DNA from: Anaerolineaceae bacterium
Lineage (GTDB): Bacteria > Chloroflexota > Anaerolineae > Anaerolineales > Villigracilaceae
Length of the DNA stretch: 52,770 bases
Direction: 5' to 3'
NCBI GenBank assembly: GCA_009885525.1
Contig: VFKN01000074.1
Span: 1-52,770 of the forward strand
The notes beneath the pieces were generated by a model. It saw only the letters and a list, made by a program, of their open reading frames with translations, made no database searches and was not told the origin of the DNA. Of the stretch, positions 50,397-52,770 are shown piece after piece. The position numbers were made by a program, and so were the translations under genes. Position 1 is the stretch's first letter. Every line of letters starts with the position of its first letter.

Positions 50397-50567
50397 TTAC
50401 GCATCCTTGGTCAATAACTCCTGCACCAAACTCTCCGGCACCTGTACAGCTACTACTTCCCCTTTGATCCTTCCGCGAATCTCCAACACGGAACCTATGG
50501 ACGTGGGCTTGAGATAATCGACATGCAACAACGCAGTGAGATATCGCAGCGCGGGTTCCGAATCCAT
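50397..50567 (-). pseudogene. Remnant of a PaaI-like hotdog thioesterase
   Basis: A 56-residue open frame reads PALRYLTALLHVDYLKPTSI, then GSVLEIRGRIK joined directly to GEVVAVQVPES. This matches the C-terminal half of hotdog-fold thioesterases, in which about 20 residues normally separate the RGRVK and GEVVAVQ strands. So the N-terminal half and an internal strand pair appear to be lost. The fragment would not fold as a normal thioesterase. No upstream continuation was found in any frame. The similarity is from memory of the family's pattern, so it is a moderate call. Confidence 0.5.
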
Positions 50568-50918
50568 GGCGCGGTTTTCGGCGCGACAACCAGCGGCGTC
50601 ATTTCCCCATCACCCAACCCAGTGACCACTCCCCCCATTTCCAATACGGAGGGGGCCATGGGAACTGTATCAGCCAGTAAACTCGTAATAATGAAACAAA
50701 AGTAATTTTGGATTCAGATTTTCTTTTTTTCCCGCCTTTGCCCTTGGTTTTATAATAAGGAACATGTATTGTTGCTGCTGACAACTCCAATGTTTGCGCA
50801 TGTCCTCTCTGGCAATGAGCGCAATCTTTTTCAGATTTTGGTTTTAAGATGCGCGATTTAGCAGGTTTTGATGAAGACCTTTTCTGGTTGACGACATAAA
50901 AAGAAACAAACTGCGTAA
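50568..50918. other. Degraded intergenic stretch
   Basis: About 350 bases between two gene remnants. No frame on either strand resembles a known protein, and no hairpin or repeat was recognised. It fits a decayed region, perhaps containing further unrecognisable remnants. Confidence 0.5.
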
Positions 50919-51185
50919 GAGGTTAATCTAGCGGCGGCACAAAGTTATGGGCTCAAACCCGGTGACATTCGGCGCACGGCAGCCTCTCTATTACAGGGTG
51001 AAGAAGTAGGCGACCTTTTCGTTGACGGAAAAACATACGATCTTGGTTCGTTGGTGGGCTTGCTCACCATTCTTGGGATTGCCACCCGCAATGGCATTAT
51101 GATGATCAGCCACTTCCAGCATCTGGAGGAAGTGGAAGGTGAGGCATTTGGTTCCGAGTTGGTTAAGCGTGGCGCGCGTGTCTGA
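50919..51185 (+). pseudogene. Remnant of an HME-type RND efflux pump (CzcA/CusA)
   Basis: The frame starting after a TAA reads VNLAAAQSYGLKPGDIRR, then GEEVGDLFVDGKTYD, which is the porter-domain region of CzcA/CusA heavy-metal or drug efflux pumps. It then jumps directly to LGSLVGLLTILGIATRNGIM and ISHFQHLEEVEG, a transmembrane region that lies about 200 residues further on in intact pumps, and stops at TGA. So an internal deletion has joined two distant parts; the rest (about 900 residues) is missing. The fragment cannot function as a pump. Confidence 0.75.
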
Positions 51186-51379
51186 AAGGCGTGGGATGCC
51201 CAAACCGAACCTGCGGGATTTTCATTTCAAAATATTTACTACCATATAGATTCTTCGTAAGAAACCCTAAAGGTCTTTTTGTTAATCGGTTTTGAACGAA
51301 CGCCAGACAGACTTTTAGAGTTTAGATGCACAGTAGAGAAGTTCAAATATAAGCCGAACTGGCTTTCTTTGCGCAAGAC

Positions 51380-52486
51380 ACGAACGGCATTGTTTGGCGT
51401 ATGGGTGAATATCCAGAAGAATATGAAAATGGAGAATTCACCATCGCGCCAACATGGGTTCACGGCATCGAAGATGCGCGCGCCGGGATTGCCATGCACG
51501 CCAACCCGCAAACAGGTACGCCTGACTACTCTCAAGGCTGGGGACCCGCCGTTGGTTGGACAGACCGTGGAAAAGTTGATCAGGTGGGGCAAAAGGTTTG
51601 TGTGCCTTACGCATGTTATGAAAATGTTCTTGTCATCGCAGAGACCAGCGCATCGGAAGCCGGCGCATATCAATTAAAGTCGTTTGCGCCCAGCGTGGGC
51701 AACATCCGCACGGACTGGCGCGGAGAGGATAAGACCCAGGAAACACTCGACCTGGTTGAATACAACCAACTGACCCTCACGCAAATGGAAGAAGTCCGTG
51801 CCAGTGCATTTGCAATGGAAAAGCACGCTTATGAAGTCAGCAAGGATGTGTATGGCAAAACAACGCCGCTGGAACTTCCCAACGGCACATCCATGAATGT
51901 TGCGCCAGCTGCCGAAGCCGCGCAACCAGCAGCTGGCATACCCGCCACAGAGATCGTTGTCTACGCGTCAGACTTGCCGCAAAGCGCGCTGGATGAACTT
52001 GATTTTATTGATGACGCATCGTCGCCTGGAGGCGTGTTCATTGGACTTCCCAATAATGGCGACGAGTTGGATGCTCCCCCAGAAAACGATCCGCACGCAA
52101 CCTTCACTGTCTCTGTTCAAAACGGTATTCCCTATCGCTGTTGGGTTCATATGAAAGTAGGAGCGCCGATGGGCAAATCACAAGCAAATATAATTTGGGC
52201 GCAATTTTCAGGAGCAGTTGATAAAGACAACAAAGCTGTCTTCGAACCCGGGTCATCGAATTATTTGACTGCGCAAGGTCCCGCTCAGGAAGGCTGGGCA
52301 TGGGCGGGGTGCAACCTGGAAGACGCCGCCGAATCTGATTCGCTGGTATATTTCCAAACCGGTGGCGAGGTCACTATCCGCTTGCAGGCTGGCGCAGAAG
52401 GAGTCGGGTTCGATCAATTTATTCTAAGTTCCGCAAAGTTTTTGAACACGCCGCCAGCCAAAATAATTGTAGAGAAAACCCAATAA
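51380..52486 (+). CDS. 5'-truncated conserved hypothetical protein with possible sugar-binding end
   Basis: The recognisable frame begins right after an in-frame TAA (about 51349) with AELAFFAQDTNGIVWRMGEY, and the first ATG is at 51401. Because residues upstream of the ATG continue the conserved pattern, the N-terminus looks lost. The first 150 residues (WTDRGKVDQVGQKVCVPYAC) belong to a family I remember without a known function. After a Pro/Ala linker, residues about 190-360 look like a beta-sandwich carbohydrate-binding module (GVFIGLPNNGDELD, GEVTIRLQAGAEGVGFDQF). Whether it is still translated is uncertain. A ribosome site is not visible before 51401. Confidence 0.5.
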   Translation, partial: TNGIVWRMGEYPEEYENGEFTIAPTWVHGIEDARAGIAMHANPQTGTPDYSQGWGPAVGWTDRGKVDQVGQKVCVPYACYENVLVIAETSASEAGAYQLKSFAPSVGNIRTDWRGEDKTQETLDLVEYNQLTLTQMEEVRASAFAMEKHAYEVSKDVYGKTTPLELPNGTSMNVAPAAEAAQPAAGIPATEIVVYASDLPQSALDELDFIDDASSPGGVFIGLPNNGDELDAPPENDPHATFTVSVQNGIPYRCWVHMKVGAPMGKSQANIIWAQFSGAVDKDNKAVFEPGSSNYLTAQGPAQEGWAWAGCNLEDAAESDSLVYFQTGGEVTIRLQAGAEGVGFDQFILSSAKFLNTPPAKIIVEKTQ

Positions 52487-52518
52487 AGCGCAGGTGGACT
52501 TTATAAAGGAGAAAAATC

Positions 52519-52677
52519 ATGGATATGTCTTTAATTGCTGATTGGCTTACAATTCTGTTCTTTTTCTGGTATGGACTGAAAAAATTCATTCCCGCCCTCG
52601 ATAAGGGATACTTCCAAATTCTGGAAGGCGTTATTGCGCTGGCAGCCGCCCTCTTTATTGCCCTTATTGACTTTTGA
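52519..52677 (+). CDS. Small membrane protein, 52 residues
   Basis: A short frame with an excellent AAAGGAG ribosome site 7 bases before the ATG. The product is MDMSLIADWLTILFFFWY, then a polar turn (GLKKFIPALDKGYFQIL) and a second helix (VIALAAALFIALIDF), giving a two-helix hairpin. I know no family for it. It is 32 bp after the truncated gene and may share its transcript. No signal follows up to the window end. Confidence 0.7.
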   Translation: MDMSLIADWLTILFFFWYGLKKFIPALDKGYFQILEGVIALAAALFIALIDF

Positions 52678-52770
52678 AAAAAGTAAGTCCGTTAATCTAG
52701 CCAATCGAGTTTAGAATTACGCAAACAGGCAAACAAGCGTTTTTGAGAAATTCGGGTTCGAGAAATGCCA
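52678..52770. other. End of window, no feature seen
   Basis: The last 93 bases show no ribosome site, hairpin or repeat that I can support. Confidence 0.5.

Overview
The window reads as one contig piece from a free-living bacterium, most likely a Chloroflexota (Anaerolineae-like) organism. This is inferred from a MalT-type LuxR regulator carrying in-frame short-repeat insertions, several families of short palindromic intergenic repeats, an F1 ATP synthase operon separated from its F0 genes, DUF4386 membrane proteins, and a sugar-acid catabolic locus rich in enolase-superfamily genes. No rRNA, tRNA, CRISPR array, phage gene or transposase was recognised.

Bases 1-5650: the end of a peptide/oligosaccharide-type ABC importer (permease tail plus two ATPases), a small membrane protein, and a compact dehydratase-aldolase set (DapA/KDG-aldolase-like protein, mutarotase-like protein, enolase-superfamily dehydratase). 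Bases 5763-8986: a tandem-repeat membrane-anchored protein divergent from an XRE/NB-ARC/TPR regulator. Bases 8983-19972: a long co-directional sugar-acid locus with an SDR, two aldo/keto reductases, a UxuA-like protein, a uronate-dehydrogenase-like epimerase, an RraA-type aldolase, three more enolase-superfamily proteins and an MFS transporter. Together with the first block this looks like uptake and oxidation/dehydration/aldol cleavage of plant-derived aldonates or uronates.

Bases 20072-27879: an HTH-like small protein, a CPBP protease, two DUF4386 proteins (one fused to another domain), a MalT-like LuxR regulator and a secernin-like dipeptidase. Bases 27973-33566 (minus): atpA-atpG-atpD-atpC followed by an MreB-like gene; no F0 genes adjoin. 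Bases 33801-39853: a D-Ala-D-Ala-ligase-like ATP-grasp enzyme, then a redox block on the minus strand (17-haem cytochrome c, b-type membrane protein, FAD oxidoreductase, 2x[4Fe-4S] ferredoxin), a cold-shock protein and a PHP-domain protein.

Bases 39923-47158 hold the most unusual locus: four different membrane-anchored SPFH/band-7-like proteins in one direction behind a strong sigma70-like promoter, with a TPR protein carrying a LexA/S24 (Ser-Lys) peptidase-like domain in their middle. I propose a membrane-microdomain/proteolysis system. Then come psuG, an SRPBCC protein and a GT-C-like membrane protein.

Bases 50365-52770 look decayed: remnants of a PaaI-like thioesterase and a CzcA/CusA-type RND pump, a 5'-truncated gene, and a 52-residue membrane protein. 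Structured repeats (two ~109-bp elements with twin GC-rich hairpins, one MITE-like element with 16-bp terminal inverted repeats, several REP-like palindromes) sit in the gaps.
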